Shown: positions 12,073 to 21,854 of the stretch, in pieces
Numbering within the stretch: the stretch's first letter is position 1
How the letters are laid out: the number at the start of each line of letters is the position of its first letter
From: Actinospineispora eucalypti
GTDB lineage: Bacteria; Actinomycetota; Actinomycetes; Mycobacteriales; Pseudonocardiaceae
Length of the DNA stretch: 64,000 nt
Assembly: GCA_014208095.1 (NCBI GenBank)
Contig: JACHMT010000004.1
Location: forward strand, 558,001-622,000
Reading direction: 5' to 3'
Position numbers and translations under genes: made by a program
Notes under the pieces: model-generated
Database searches by the model: none
What the model saw: only the letters and a program-made list of their open reading frames with translations
What the model was told of the DNA's origin: nothing

Positions 12073-12876
12073 GTGCGCATCGGGACGTCGGGGTGGGTGT
12101 ATCCGCCGTGGCGCGGCGAGTTCTACCCCAAGGGCCTGGCCCACCGGCGCGAGCTGGAGTACCTGGCCGGTCGGCTGCGCAGCGTGGAGATCAACGGCTC
12201 GTTCTACGCGCTGCAGCGCCCGGCCAGCTACCAGGCCTGGTCCGCGCAGACGCCGGACGACTTCGTGTTCTCGGTCAAGGGACCGCGGTTCATCACGCAC
12301 ATGAAGCGCCTGCTCGAGCCGGAGACGCTGCTGGCCAACTTCTTCGCCTCCGGGGTGCTCGCGCTGGGGCCGAAGTTGGGGCCGGTGCTCTGGCAGCTGC
12401 CGCCCAACTTCCGCTACGAGCCGGACCGGCTGGCCGCGTTCTTCCGCGAGCTGCCCCGGGACACCGAGGAGGCCGCCGCGCTGGCCACCCGGCACGACGA
12501 ACGCCTGGAGGGCCGCGCGCACCTGGTCACGGACGCCCGCCGCCCGCTGCGGTACGCGCTGGAGGTCCGGCACGCCAGCTTTCAGACCGACGAGTTCCCG
12601 GCGCTGTTGCGCGAGCACCATATCGCCCTGGTCACCGCCGACTCGGCCGGCCACTGGCCGTACTTCGAGCAGCCCACCGCCGACCTGGTCTACCTGCGGC
12701 TGCACGGCGACGCCGAGCTCTACACCAGCGGTTACACCGACGAGGCGCTGGACCGCTGGGCGTCCAAGATCCGGTCGTGGCGGGCGGCGCACGACGTGTT
12801 CTGCTACTTCGACAACGACGTGAAGGTGCGCGCGCCGGCGGATGCGATGGCGCTCACCCGGCGGTTGGCTGGATGA
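12073..12876 (+). CDS. DUF72 family protein
   Basis: 267 residues. Starts MRIGTSGWVYPPWRGEFYP, the DUF72 signature, then VEINGSFYAL, FSVKGPRFITH and YLRLHG near the C-terminus. A TIM-barrel family of unknown function, widespread in bacteria and distantly like endonuclease IV-type barrels. It follows pyrD by 32 bp and may share its transcript, although a TAGGGT box at about 12047 could start its own. The 3' end overlaps the convergent MFS gene by 23 bp. Confidence 0.88.
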   Translation: MRIGTSGWVYPPWRGEFYPKGLAHRRELEYLAGRLRSVEINGSFYALQRPASYQAWSAQTPDDFVFSVKGPRFITHMKRLLEPETLLANFFASGVLALGPKLGPVLWQLPPNFRYEPDRLAAFFRELPRDTEEAAALATRHDERLEGRAHLVTDARRPLRYALEVRHASFQTDEFPALLREHHIALVTADSAGHWPYFEQPTADLVYLRLHGDAELYTSGYTDEALDRWASKIRSWRAAHDVFCYFDNDVKVRAPADAMALTRRLAG

Positions 12877-14074
12877 GCGTCGCCCGGACCGCGCGCACCG
12901 ACGGGTGCGCCAGCATCAACCGCCGCCCGAGCACCAGCACCACCGACGCGCTGACCATCGCGCCCGCGCCGACCAGCCAGGCCAGCGGGTAGGAGTGCGA
13001 GGCGAGGAACCCGAAGACCAGTGGTCCCAGGCAACCGCCCAGGTAGACGCCGGCCTGAGTGATCGACGTGGCCGACGCGGGGGCCAGCGGGTTCAGCCGG
13101 ACCACGGCGAAGTTGAGCACGCCCGGCCACGACCAGCCGAGGCCGTAGCCGAGCACGGTGCCCAGCAGCAGCGGCCAGATGCCGGGCAGCGCGAGCAGGG
13201 CCAGCCCGGCCGCACCGGTGAGTAGCGTCCCGGCGACGATCAGCAGATGGTTGCCCTGGCGGCGGTCGGCCAGCCAACCGCCGCCGATCCGGGAGATCAC
13301 GCCGACCACGCTGCCCATGGTCAGCACCGCACCGGCCATTCCGGGGCCGATGCCCTGCGCCACGGCCGAGTCGACCAGGAAGATGCCCAGCGCGCTGGCC
13401 GACCCGGCGGCCAGCGTGGCGCCCAGCGCGAGCACGATCAGCGGCCCGGTGGCGCGTTCCGGGGTGTCTTTGGTGTCCTTGGTTGATTTCGGCCGGGCCG
13501 GTGGGCGCGGGCCGCGCGGCGCCAGCGGCAGTGCGCCCAGGGCCAGCGCGCCGACCACCAGGAACGCCCAGCGCCAGCCGACGGTCAGCGCCACAGTGGG
13601 GATGGCCGCGCCGGTCAGCAGGGTGGCGATCGGGATGGCGGACTGTTTCACCCCGAAGGAAAGTCCCTGCCGGTGCTTCGGCACCTGGCGGGCCAGGGAG
13701 AGGTTGGAGGACAGCTGGCCGAGCGAGTTGGCCGCCGCGCCGACCATCATGATGATCACCAGGGTGGTGTACGACCGGGCCAGGCCGCCGATGCCGAACA
13801 TGGTCAGCGAGGCCAGCAGCACGCCGGCCCGGCTGGTCAGGCGGTCGCCGTAGCGCTCGACCAGTGCGCCGGCCGGGATCGAGCACAACGCGCCGGCGGC
13901 GAAGTACAGCGCGACCACGACGCCCAGCCCCGCCGGGGAGAACCCGAGCTCGTCACCGATCTGCACGGCCAGGCCGCCGACCAGGAATACCGGAACCACC
14001 GACGCGGTAGTGGTGGCAACCGCGCCGATCGCAGCTTTGACGGCTCCGCCACCCGCCGCGTCGCCACTGACCAC
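12854..14074 (-). CDS. major facilitator superfamily transporter
   Basis: About 406 residues from GTG 14074; the in-frame extension to 14152 runs into the promoter of the divergent peptidase and looks non-coding. Twelve hydrophobic segments with the loop RYGDRLTSRAG after the second and a charged central loop (PPARPKSTKDTKDTPERA) between the two halves. It is a CynX/NimT or sugar-phosphate-like exporter by general appearance; the substrate is unknown. It is divergent from the M20 peptidase, with about 100 bp between starts. Confidence 0.85.
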   Translation of the reverse strand: MVSGDAAGGGAVKAAIGAVATTTASVVPVFLVGGLAVQIGDELGFSPAGLGVVVALYFAAGALCSIPAGALVERYGDRLTSRAGVLLASLTMFGIGGLARSYTTLVIIMMVGAAANSLGQLSSNLSLARQVPKHRQGLSFGVKQSAIPIATLLTGAAIPTVALTVGWRWAFLVVGALALGALPLAPRGPRPPARPKSTKDTKDTPERATGPLIVLALGATLAAGSASALGIFLVDSAVAQGIGPGMAGAVLTMGSVVGVISRIGGGWLADRRQGNHLLIVAGTLLTGAAGLALLALPGIWPLLLGTVLGYGLGWSWPGVLNFAVVRLNPLAPASATSITQAGVYLGGCLGPLVFGFLASHSYPLAWLVGAGAMVSASVVLVLGRRLMLAHPSVRAVRATLIQPTAG

Positions 14075-14176
14075 ACAAGCAGCGTGCGCCGCCCGGAAGA
14101 TCAGCCGCAACCGCTCGTGGGATAGATCGCATCGGGGTACGTTCCTTGACAAGTCAGAGACTTGGAGGGGGTCTTG

Positions 14177-15727
14177 ATGGAGGGCATCTCACGGCGCAAG
14201 GCGATTCGCATCGGCGGCCAGACGGTGGGGCTGGCCGCACTGGGCGGCCTGGTGGGTGGGACGACCGCCGGATGCGCGCCGGCTTCCGGTCCGGGTGGCG
14301 CCGCTTCCGGGAAGCCCGCGCCGGCCGATCTGGACCCGCTGGAGCTGACCCGGGCCATGGTCCGCTTCGACACCTCGCACAACGGCGAGGGCGGGGTCAC
14401 CGTGCCGCACGCCGAGATGCTGCGGGCCAAGTTCGCCGCGATCGGGGCCGAGACGGAGATCATCCCCACCCCCAAGCCGGACAACGCGCACTTCATCGCC
14501 CGCATCAAGGGTGCCGGCGCGCCCGGCGGGCCGAAGCCGCTGCTGCTGCTCTGCCACTCCGACGTGGTGACCGTGGAGCGGGAGCGGTGGAGCGTCGACC
14601 CGTACGCCGCCGAGGTGCGCGACGGCTGGGTGTACGGCCGGGGCACGCTGGACATGAAGGGCACCAACGCGGCCTTCCTCGCCGCACTGTTCCGGCACGT
14701 CAACGAGGGTGCCCGGTTCGACAGGGACATCATCTTCCTGTCCGACTGCGACGAGGAGGCCGGCACGCACGGCACCCGCTGGTTGGCCGAGGGGCACTGG
14801 GACAAGATCGACGCCGGCTCGGTGATCACCGAGGGCGGCTGGATCCTGACTCGCGCCGACGGGGTGACGCCGATGCTGGCGGCGGTCACCGTGCAGGACA
14901 AGTCTTCGGTGAACCTGGAGCTGGTCGCCCAGGGGACCACCACCCACTCCTCCCATCCGATGCCGGACGCGGCGATCATCCGACTGGACCGGGCCATCGC
15001 CCGGCTGTCCGACTACCAGCCCGGGGTGAACATCACCCCGCTGGCCCGCCCGTACTTCGAGGCGCTGGCCTCGGCAACCGACAACCCGTCACTGGCCTCG
15101 GCCCTGCGGGTCATGTTGGGGGCCACTGACCAGGGCGAACGCAACCGCGCCGGCGACCTGGCGGTGCAGCTCAGCTCATACCCGTGGCTGCACAACGCGC
15201 TGATGCGGCACGTGATCACCCAGGTGATCCAGCAGGCCGGCTACCGCACCAACGTGATGCCCGGGTCGGCCACGGCGATCATGAACCTGCGGCTGATGCC
15301 CGGCGGCCAGCCGATCGGCGCGGTGATGGACGAGATGCGCGGGGTGCTCGGCGGGGACAACCAGCTGACCCTGCGGGTGAGCTCCCGGGGCGCCGGCACC
15401 CAGACCCCCGAGCAGCTGGTGGCCGCCGCCGAGAAACGCCTGGTCGTGGCGCCCGCACCGACCGACACGGACGTTTTCCGCGCACTGGAGAAGGGCCTCA
15501 AGGAGACCTTCGCCGGCGTACCGGTCACATCCAGCCCGTTCGAGGCGGGCACCAGCGCCGGCCCGTGGCGCGACCGGGGAATCCCCGTGTACGGCCTCTA
15601 CCCCTACCCGGTCGACAACGACACCCTCACCCGCATGCACGGCAACGACGAACGAATCCGCATCGACGCCCTGCACCAGGCCACCACCCTGATGTACCGA
15701 GTCTTCGCCAACTTCCGCCTCCCCTAA
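14177..15727 (+). CDS. secreted M20 family metallopeptidase (Tat lipoprotein)
   Basis: 516 residues from ATG 14177, preceded by ggaggggg. The N-terminus SRRKAIRIGG is a twin-arginine motif, followed by a hydrophobic stretch and a lipobox-like TAGC at about residue 33, so it is probably exported folded and lipid-anchored. The metal site is as in M20: LLCHSDVVTVE, GRGTLDMKG, DCDEEAGTHG (Glu general base and ligand), and a C-terminal MHGNDERI histidine. Relatives are carboxypeptidases, dipeptidases or amidohydrolases. It ends just before an inverted repeat array. Confidence 0.9.
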   Translation: MEGISRRKAIRIGGQTVGLAALGGLVGGTTAGCAPASGPGGAASGKPAPADLDPLELTRAMVRFDTSHNGEGGVTVPHAEMLRAKFAAIGAETEIIPTPKPDNAHFIARIKGAGAPGGPKPLLLLCHSDVVTVERERWSVDPYAAEVRDGWVYGRGTLDMKGTNAAFLAALFRHVNEGARFDRDIIFLSDCDEEAGTHGTRWLAEGHWDKIDAGSVITEGGWILTRADGVTPMLAAVTVQDKSSVNLELVAQGTTTHSSHPMPDAAIIRLDRAIARLSDYQPGVNITPLARPYFEALASATDNPSLASALRVMLGATDQGERNRAGDLAVQLSSYPWLHNALMRHVITQVIQQAGYRTNVMPGSATAIMNLRLMPGGQPIGAVMDEMRGVLGGDNQLTLRVSSRGAGTQTPEQLVAAAEKRLVVAPAPTDTDVFRALEKGLKETFAGVPVTSSPFEAGTSAGPWRDRGIPVYGLYPYPVDNDTLTRMHGNDERIRIDALHQATTLMYRVFANFRLP

Positions 15728-15741
15728 CCCCCACCGCCGCC

Positions 15742-15838
15742 CCCGGCGAGTCGGGGATCCAGGCACGGCGAGTCGGGCTTTCGGGCACGGCGAGTCGGGG
15801 ATCTGGGTACGGCGAGTCGGGCTTTCGGGTACGCGGAC
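15742..15838. repeat. left GGCGAGTCGGG repeat array
   Basis: Four tandem units beginning GGCGAGTCGGG, alternating between GATCC/TCTGG and CTTTCGGG versions, about 24 bp each. The whole array matches the reverse complement of 16122-16221, so the ferredoxin gene lies between two inverted copies. Confidence 0.8.
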
Positions 15839-15841
15839 CGG

Positions 15842-16033
15842 TCAGTCCTCGATGCGGATGGCCGCCTTCGGGCACATCTGCACCGCCTGCTCGACCTCGG
15901 CGCGCTTCGACTCGTCCGGGTTCTCGTCCAGGATGTACAGGAAGTCGTCATCCCGGACCTCGAACACGTCCGGCGCCACACCCATGCACAGCGCGTTGCT
16001 CTCGCACTGATCAAAGTCAACTACGACCTTCAT
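15842..16033 (-). CDS. [3Fe-4S]-type ferredoxin
   Basis: 63 residues. Cysteines at 10, 16 and 54 in the pattern C-x5-C...CP; the position of the usual fourth cysteine holds Asn13, as in the single-cluster 3Fe-4S ferredoxins that feed cytochromes P450 or other oxygenases. The acidic surface (DDD, DENPDES) fits. No P450 or reductase gene is adjacent. The start at 16033 is chosen because the conserved fold begins at MKVVVDFDQC; an upstream ATG 4 codons earlier exists. The gene is framed by inverted repeat arrays. Confidence 0.88.
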   Translation of the reverse strand: MKVVVDFDQCESNALCMGVAPDVFEVRDDDFLYILDENPDESKRAEVEQAVQMCPKAAIRIED

Positions 16034-16121
16034 GGCGCTCATCCTGCCTCGGATCGTTCCGTCGCGACAGCTAGCCAAGCCTAACCTGACCTGGCCCTTC
16101 GGGTCTGTCGCCTGCCTCCTG

Positions 16122-16221
16122 GTCGGTATACCCGAAATCCCGACACTCCGTACCCAGATCCCCGACTCGCCGTACCCGAAATCCCGACTCGCCGTACCTG
16201 GATCCCCGACTCGCCGGGGTG
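16122..16221. repeat. right (inverted) GGCGAGTCGGG repeat array
   Basis: The reverse complement repeats the same four alternating units as 15742-15838, with one diverged unit (GGAGTGTCGGG). Together the two arrays make an inverted repeat of about 100 bp around a 283-bp centre carrying the ferredoxin gene. The array lies between the ferredoxin start and the prpE stop. Confidence 0.8.
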
Positions 16222-16244
16222 GCCGGCGGCCGGGGGTGGTGGGG

Positions 16245-18119
<1,875 letters not shown>

Positions 18120-18200
18120 GCGTCTCTCCGATTGGCTGCCGTTTGTGATAGAGGTGACACTAGATGGGCTCGGCTGGCACGGCACGACGGATCGGAATCG

Positions 18201-18344
18201 GTGGACGAGGAACGTCGGACGGACGAAGCGGACCTGGGCGGTGACCCGGTCTGCTGGTTGAACCGGGTCTGCATGGAATGCGGCCGGTTCGCCGCCGAGC
18301 CGGGTGACCGCTGCGCGGAGTGCGGCGCGGACCTCCCCGACTGA
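18201..18344 (+). CDS. zinc-ribbon microprotein
   Basis: 47 residues from GTG 18201. Contains CMEC and CAEC (two CxxC knuckles about 13 residues apart) after a short acidic N-terminus and the phrase VCWLNRVC. Small proteins with this pattern are common and conserved in actinobacteria but have no assigned function. It is divergent from prpE (82 bp) and ends 18 bp before the convergent RHH-repeat gene stop. Conserved cysteine spacing argues that it is a real gene. Confidence 0.7.
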   Translation: MDEERRTDEADLGGDPVCWLNRVCMECGRFAAEPGDRCAECGADLPD

Positions 18345-18362
18345 CCGGCCGTCCCCGGTGCC

Positions 18363-19754
18363 TCAGGGCCTCCGCCGGGGCAGCAGGTGGGCCACCGGCT
18401 CCGGAGCGCGATGCCGCGCACCCGGGCGGTCGGCCGGCCGCGCGGCGTGCGAGCCGAACAGCGGGGTCACCGGTGAGGCCGGCCCGCCCTCGGACTCGAA
18501 GTCCTCCGCGTGGGGGTCCGCGTCGGCCGGTCCGTGCCGCTGGGCCGGGGGGAGCGGTTCCCGCACGTCGAGCGGGTCGAACTCGTGGAACGGCTTGAGG
18601 TGGTCCAGCGGGGAGGGTGTCGGCGTCGCTTCGGGCTCCGGGGCGCGCCGGGACCGGCGTCGCGGTGCCTCCGGCGTGCCGGCCTCCCGGCTGTCGGTCC
18701 GCTCGGTGCCGCGCGCTCCGGCCTCGCGGTGCCGGGAACCGCGTGCCCCGGTGTCGCGCTGCCCGGTGTCGCGGGCGCCGGCCTCCCGGCGGCGGGTGCC
18801 TCGGGCTCGGGGCGCGGCCGGGTCCTCGGTGCCCAGGTCGGTAGCACCGCCGCGGCGGCCGCCGGGCGGGGAACCGGCGTTCGCGGTCCGGAATCCGCCG
18901 CTGCCGGTGACCGGTGAGCCGCCGGTACCGGTGTTGGGCGAGCCGTTGGAGCCGGGTTCGGCGGCGCGAAATCCCCCGGTGCCGCTCGCCGGTGACCGGC
19001 CGGCGCCGGGGTCGGCTGCCCGGAATCCGCCGGTGCCGGTGTTGGGTGAGCCGGTGCCGCCGGGGGCGGCGGCGCGGAATCCGCCGGTGCCGGTGTTGGG
19101 TGAGCCGGTGTTGCCGGGGTCGGTTGCCCGGAATCCGCCGGTGCCGGTGTTGGGTGAGCCGGTGTTGCCGGGGTCGGTTGCCCGGAATCCGCCGGTGCCG
19201 GTGTTGGGCGAGCCGGTGCCGCCGGGGGCGGCGGCGCGGAACCCTCCGCTGCCGGTGGTCGGCGAACCGCCGGTCCGTGCGCCATCCGCGCGGAGTCCGC
19301 CGGTGGCCCGGGAGCCGCCCGCACCGGGTCCGGACGGGCGTCTTCCGTGGCCATCCGGGGCCGCGCCGGGGTCAAGTGGACCGGGGACAAGTGGACCGGG
19401 GGCGGGTGAACCGGGGCCGGACCGGGCGCCGTTGGCCGGGGTTTCGCCGTTCGTCTCCTTGTCCAGGCGCTCGAGCACCCAGTCCACCAGCAGCGAGGTC
19501 GGCGGGACCCCTCGGGCCTCGGCCAGCCGGCGCAGTTGTTCGATGCGGGCCGAGGGCAGCCGTACCTGGAACACCTGGGCCGAGCCGAAACGGCCGGCGA
19601 GGTCGGACGGCGCGTCCGCCTCGGGAGAGATCGCGGCGAGGTACGACTCGAGCTCGTCGGTCGGCGGCGGGGTGGAACCGGTGCGCGAGTCGGTGCCCGG
19701 CTCAGTTCGTGAGTCGGCACGGTGTCTGGACGGACGGCGATCGCGGAACACCAT
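18363..19754 (-). CDS. RHH-domain protein with 18-residue repeats
   Basis: 463 residues. A folded part at about residues 58-100 looks like a ribbon-helix-helix (VFQVRLPSARIEQLRRLAE...SLLVDWVLERLDKE). The rest is low-complexity. Six consecutive 18-residue units follow the theme GGFRAxxPGxxGSPNTGT at about residues 168-276, then an Arg-rich stretch and an acidic/Pro tail. At least two units are identical at DNA level (around 19083-19190), so the repeat number is probably changing by slippage. No signal peptide or membrane segment. It could be a DNA-binding protein with a disordered arm; no function can be assigned. Confidence 0.75.
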   Translation of the reverse strand: MVFRDRRPSRHRADSRTEPGTDSRTGSTPPPTDELESYLAAISPEADAPSDLAGRFGSAQVFQVRLPSARIEQLRRLAEARGVPPTSLLVDWVLERLDKETNGETPANGARSGPGSPAPGPLVPGPLDPGAAPDGHGRRPSGPGAGGSRATGGLRADGARTGGSPTTGSGGFRAAAPGGTGSPNTGTGGFRATDPGNTGSPNTGTGGFRATDPGNTGSPNTGTGGFRAAAPGGTGSPNTGTGGFRAADPGAGRSPASGTGGFRAAEPGSNGSPNTGTGGSPVTGSGGFRTANAGSPPGGRRGGATDLGTEDPAAPRARGTRRREAGARDTGQRDTGARGSRHREAGARGTERTDSREAGTPEAPRRRSRRAPEPEATPTPSPLDHLKPFHEFDPLDVREPLPPAQRHGPADADPHAEDFESEGGPASPVTPLFGSHAARPADRPGARHRAPEPVAHLLPRRRP

Positions 19755-19844
19755 GGCGAAGAACCTTAGGGGTCCATTAGGGCGGGAGCGGGCATATCGT
19801 TCGCGTTATCCAAATATCATGCGATGAGGCGACGGCTGGCTGCG

Positions 19845-20066
19845 TCAGTCGGCCAGCGCGTAACCGGCTTCGGCGACGGCGCCCGTAATTTCCGCGCCGT
19901 TCAGCTCTCGATCACTCGTGATAGTGACGGCGCCGGTACCCAGAGTCACATCGACCGATCGCACGCCGCTCAGCGCGCGCAGCTCCTCGGTGACCGCACC
20001 GACGCAGTGGTCGCAACTCATTCCGGTGACGGTGACGGTAATGCGGAACGGAGCCTGTACGGCCAT
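19845..20066 (-). CDS. copZ: copper chaperone (heavy-metal-associated domain)
   Basis: 73 residues from ATG 20066, with a strong AGGAGG 7 nt upstream. A single HMA fold with GMSCDHC; the metal thiols are Cys18 and Cys21. It binds Cu(I) and hands it to a P-type ATPase, which is not in the window. It lies 119 bp downstream of csoR on the same strand, so csoR-copZ likely form one copper-responsive unit. The in-frame upstream ATG at 20144 would give an unconserved extension and is ignored. Confidence 0.9.
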   Translation of the reverse strand: MAVQAPFRITVTVTGMSCDHCVGAVTEELRALSGVRSVDVTLGTGAVTITSDRELNGAEITGAVAEAGYALAD

Positions 20067-20185
20067 CTGAGCCTCCTGGGGTGCGCTGGTTCTTCCGGGG
20101 TTGTTGAGGTCCGTGTGGGGGTAACTCAAGCGGGTGATGTCCATCGTGCCGCCGGGTCCGTTCGGCCGGCGCAGGGGGGTGCCGT

Positions 20186-20467
20186 TCAGGAGCGGACCAG
20201 CCGGGCGATCGCGTCCGCCGCTTCCTTGACCTTCGCGTCGGCCTCTTCGTCGCCCGCGCGCGCGGCGTCCACCACGCAGCTGGACATGTGCTCGGTGAGC
20301 AGCTCGAGCGCGAACGACTGCAGCGCGCGGGTGGCGGCGGAGACCTGGGTCAGCACGTCGATGCAGTAGGTGTCCTCGGCGACCATGCGCTGCAGCCCGC
20401 GCACCTGGCCCTCGACCCGGCGCAGGCGGCGCAGGTGCGCTTCCTTCTGGTGGGCGTAGCCCGGCAT
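20186..20467 (-). CDS. csoR: CsoR-family copper-sensing repressor
   Basis: 93 residues from ATG 20467 (GTG 20494 is an alternative). An all-helical CsoR/RcnR protein: HLRRLRRVEGQVRGLQRMV, then Cys35, His60 and Cys64 in the spacing that binds Cu(I) across the dimer interface. Copper binding releases DNA and allows transcription. A GC-rich pseudo-palindrome flanked by TACC/GGTA lies just upstream and is the likely autoregulatory operator. copZ follows. Confidence 0.9.
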   Translation of the reverse strand: MPGYAHQKEAHLRRLRRVEGQVRGLQRMVAEDTYCIDVLTQVSAATRALQSFALELLTEHMSSCVVDAARAGDEEADAKVKEAADAIARLVRS

Positions 20468-20504
20468 CCCTGGGCTCTCCCCATCGTGCGTCACCCCACG
20501 AGCA

Positions 20505-20519
20505 TACCTCTCGGGGGTA
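20505..20519. promoter_or_regulatory. CsoR operator candidate
   Basis: TACCTCTCGGGGGTA is an imperfect dyad with TACC/GGTA ends and a G/C centre, the form known for CsoR sites. It is 38 bp upstream of the csoR ATG. A possible half site, GGGGGTAA, lies in the csoR-copZ gap at about 20112. Confidence 0.6.
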
Positions 20520-20691
20520 CCTCGTGCGGAGACAGGCTTTCGGGTAGCCGTTATGTCACTGAGGGTGTATGAGGTCACCCGGGCAGGGGGGTGCACGGGG
20601 CCTGCGCGATAGGTAACGTGCACGTCGCGGTGACGGGGGTGACCGATTTGTGATCGGTGGCGTTCGCGCCGAATGCCGACGGGGAGGCGCA

Positions 20692-20946
20692 ATGAGTGGT
20701 TCGGGCAGCGTGCCCGCGCAGACCGCAAAGTCTGCTGACCAGCGATTTGGCAGGGACGTACCGGCGGCGGCCATTCCGACACAACGGAACGCCGCCGACG
20801 CCTATCGGGTGACGGAAGATCAGGTTCACCGGGCGCGCATCGTGGTCGCGCGCAACGCGGAGGACTCCGAGGATTGCCGGCGGCTGCTGGACATGCTCGG
20901 GCTGATCGCTTCGTCGCCGGATCAACTTCCGCCCGTGCGGCGCTGA
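20692..20946 (+). CDS. small conserved hypothetical protein
   Basis: 84 residues from ATG 20692 with a GGGGAGG ribosome site. The N-terminal half is polar and probably disordered. The C-terminal half, RVTEDQVHRARIVVARNAEDSEDCRRLLDMLGL, is a helical motif that I associate with small actinobacterial proteins of unknown role. No membrane segment or signal. It lies just upstream of the tRNA cluster with its own promoter region. Function unknown. Confidence 0.65.
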   Translation: MSGSGSVPAQTAKSADQRFGRDVPAAAIPTQRNAADAYRVTEDQVHRARIVVARNAEDSEDCRRLLDMLGLIASSPDQLPPVRR

Positions 20947-20991
20947 TCGAGGCCGGTCAGAGCCCTGTCGGGCGGTTGTCGGGGGGTCGAT

Positions 20992-21021
20992 TTGAGTGCT
21001 GCCCGGGGTCTGACATATGCT
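20992..21021 (+). promoter_or_regulatory. promoter of the tRNA cluster
   Basis: A -35-like TTGAGT (20992-20997) and a -10-like TATGCT (21016-21021) are 18 bp apart, ending 52 bp before tRNA-Glu. They lie in a locally less GC-rich stretch. Confidence 0.5.
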
Positions 21022-21073
21022 TTCATCGCTCCCAGCGGTCAGCCGTTGGAGGTCACGGTCCAAACGGGCCTGG

Positions 21074-21146
21074 GTCCCCATCGTCTAGCGGCCTAGGACT
21101 CCGCCCTTTCAAGGCGGCAGCGCGGGTTCGAATCCCGTTGGGGGCA
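21074..21146 (+). tRNA. tRNA-Glu (TTC)
   Basis: 73 nt; the 7-bp acceptor stem GTCCCCA/TGGGGGC contains one T-G pair. Anticodon arm CCGCC-CTTTCAA-GGCGG gives TTC at 21108-21110; T-loop is GTTCGAAT. The 3' CCA is not encoded. Confidence 0.95.
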
Positions 21147-21159
21147 CGTAAGTGAGCAA

Positions 21160-21233
21160 GGCCCAGTGGCGCAGTTGGTTAGCGCGTCGCCCTGTCACGG
21201 CGAAGGTCGCGGGTTCGAGTCCCGTCTGGGTCG
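21160..21233 (+). tRNA. tRNA-Asp (GTC)
   Basis: 74 nt; acceptor GGCCCAG/CTGGGTC. Anticodon arm TCGCC-CTGTCAC-GGCGA gives GTC at 21194-21196. D-loop has AGTTGGTTAGC. The CCA end is not encoded. Confidence 0.95.
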
Positions 21234-21270
21234 CTCGGTTCGATGTCTGGCTTCTGGCCAGGCGCGCCGG

Positions 21271-21347
21271 GGCCAGGTAGCTCAGTTGGTACGAGCGACC
21301 GCCTGAAAAGCGGTAGGTCGGCGGTTCGACCCCGCCCCTGGCCACCA
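21271..21347 (+). tRNA. tRNA-Phe (GAA)
   Basis: Acceptor GGCCAGG/CCTGGCC, anticodon arm ACCGC-CTGAAAA-GCGGT with GAA at 21305-21307, discriminator A and an encoded CCA (21345-21347), unlike its two neighbours. It is the last tRNA of the Glu-Asp-Phe cluster, the usual order in actinobacteria. Confidence 0.95.
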
Positions 21348-21357
21348 CATGTAGCCT

Positions 21358-21397
21358 CACCAGGGAAGATGCCACAGAGAGTGGATCGTCCCTGGTG
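21358..21397 (+). terminator. hairpin after tRNA-Phe
   Basis: CACCAGGGA and TCCCTGGTG form 9-bp arms 10 bp beyond the tRNA-Phe end. There is no T run, so it may be a processing or termination hairpin. Confidence 0.5.
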
Positions 21398-21402
21398 AAG
21401 GA

Positions 21403-21826
21403 TCTTGACTTAACCTACCGCCTTTGGCCTCACTCATGTGGAATCCAGGGCGAACCATGGCGAGCGTCGACGTACCGTGGAAGCTCCTCGCGGACGCGCC
21501 AGTCCGCCCAACAGCCTCCGCACCGTTTAGACGGCCTGGGTTCTGCTGCCCGGCTGCCTGCTGGAAGCCCACACACCGTCCGGCCGTTTGCCTGGTCGAC
21601 CATGAGTTGGGCATGAGTGAGGATGCTTCCCCGGACATTGACGTACCGGACCGCGAGTTCGGCGTCTTGCTTGATGCGGCCAAGCGGGTACCGGCCTGTT
21701 GGCTGGGAAGGCCGCTCTGGCCCGCCGAGTGTGCTCATGTCGCCACGAAACCGCTGGTCGCTGCCCTGAGATAAGGGCACAGCGAGTACCCGATCTGGGT
21801 AAACGCGCCGGTAACTTAAGTCAAGA
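21403..21826. repeat. inverted TCTTGACTTAA sites flanking the Cys-rich gene
   Basis: TCTTGACTTAAC at 21403-21414 and its reverse-complement form TAACTTAAGTCAAGA at 21812-21826 share 11 bases. They bracket the Cys-rich small gene; the right copy is 29 bp before the HTH start. They could be paired operators of that regulator or the ends of an acquired segment. Confidence 0.4.
21430..21738 (-). CDS. Cys-rich small protein (possible zinc finger)
   Basis: 102 residues from ATG 21738. The C-terminal half reads TVCGLPAGSR...SKRCGGCWADWRVREEL, with a CxxC knuckle and one upstream Cys, a pattern seen in small zinc-binding proteins that accompany HTH/TPR regulators in actinomycetes. It is divergent from the HTH gene (116 bp). 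GC content looks lower here than in surrounding genes. An overlapping plus-strand ORF (21424-21774) lacks any recognisable motif and is considered a shadow. Moderate trust only. Confidence 0.45.
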   Translation of the reverse strand: MSTLGGPERPSQPTGRYPLGRIKQDAELAVRYVNVRGSILTHAQLMVDQANGRTVCGLPAGSRAAEPRPSKRCGGCWADWRVREELPRYVDARHGSPWIPHE

Positions 21827-21854
21827 GCGCACCGGCTGAGGAAGGATCGAACCC

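Noticed and set aside
18900-19260. Possible CRISPR array or tandem non-coding repeat
   Set aside because: The 54-bp period is a multiple of three and keeps the frame of the minus-strand RHH protein; it is a coding repeat without spacers.
21424-21774. Plus-strand ORF of 116 codons downstream of tRNA-Phe
   Set aside because: No ribosome site or motif; the opposite strand encodes a Cys-patterned protein that looks more genuine.
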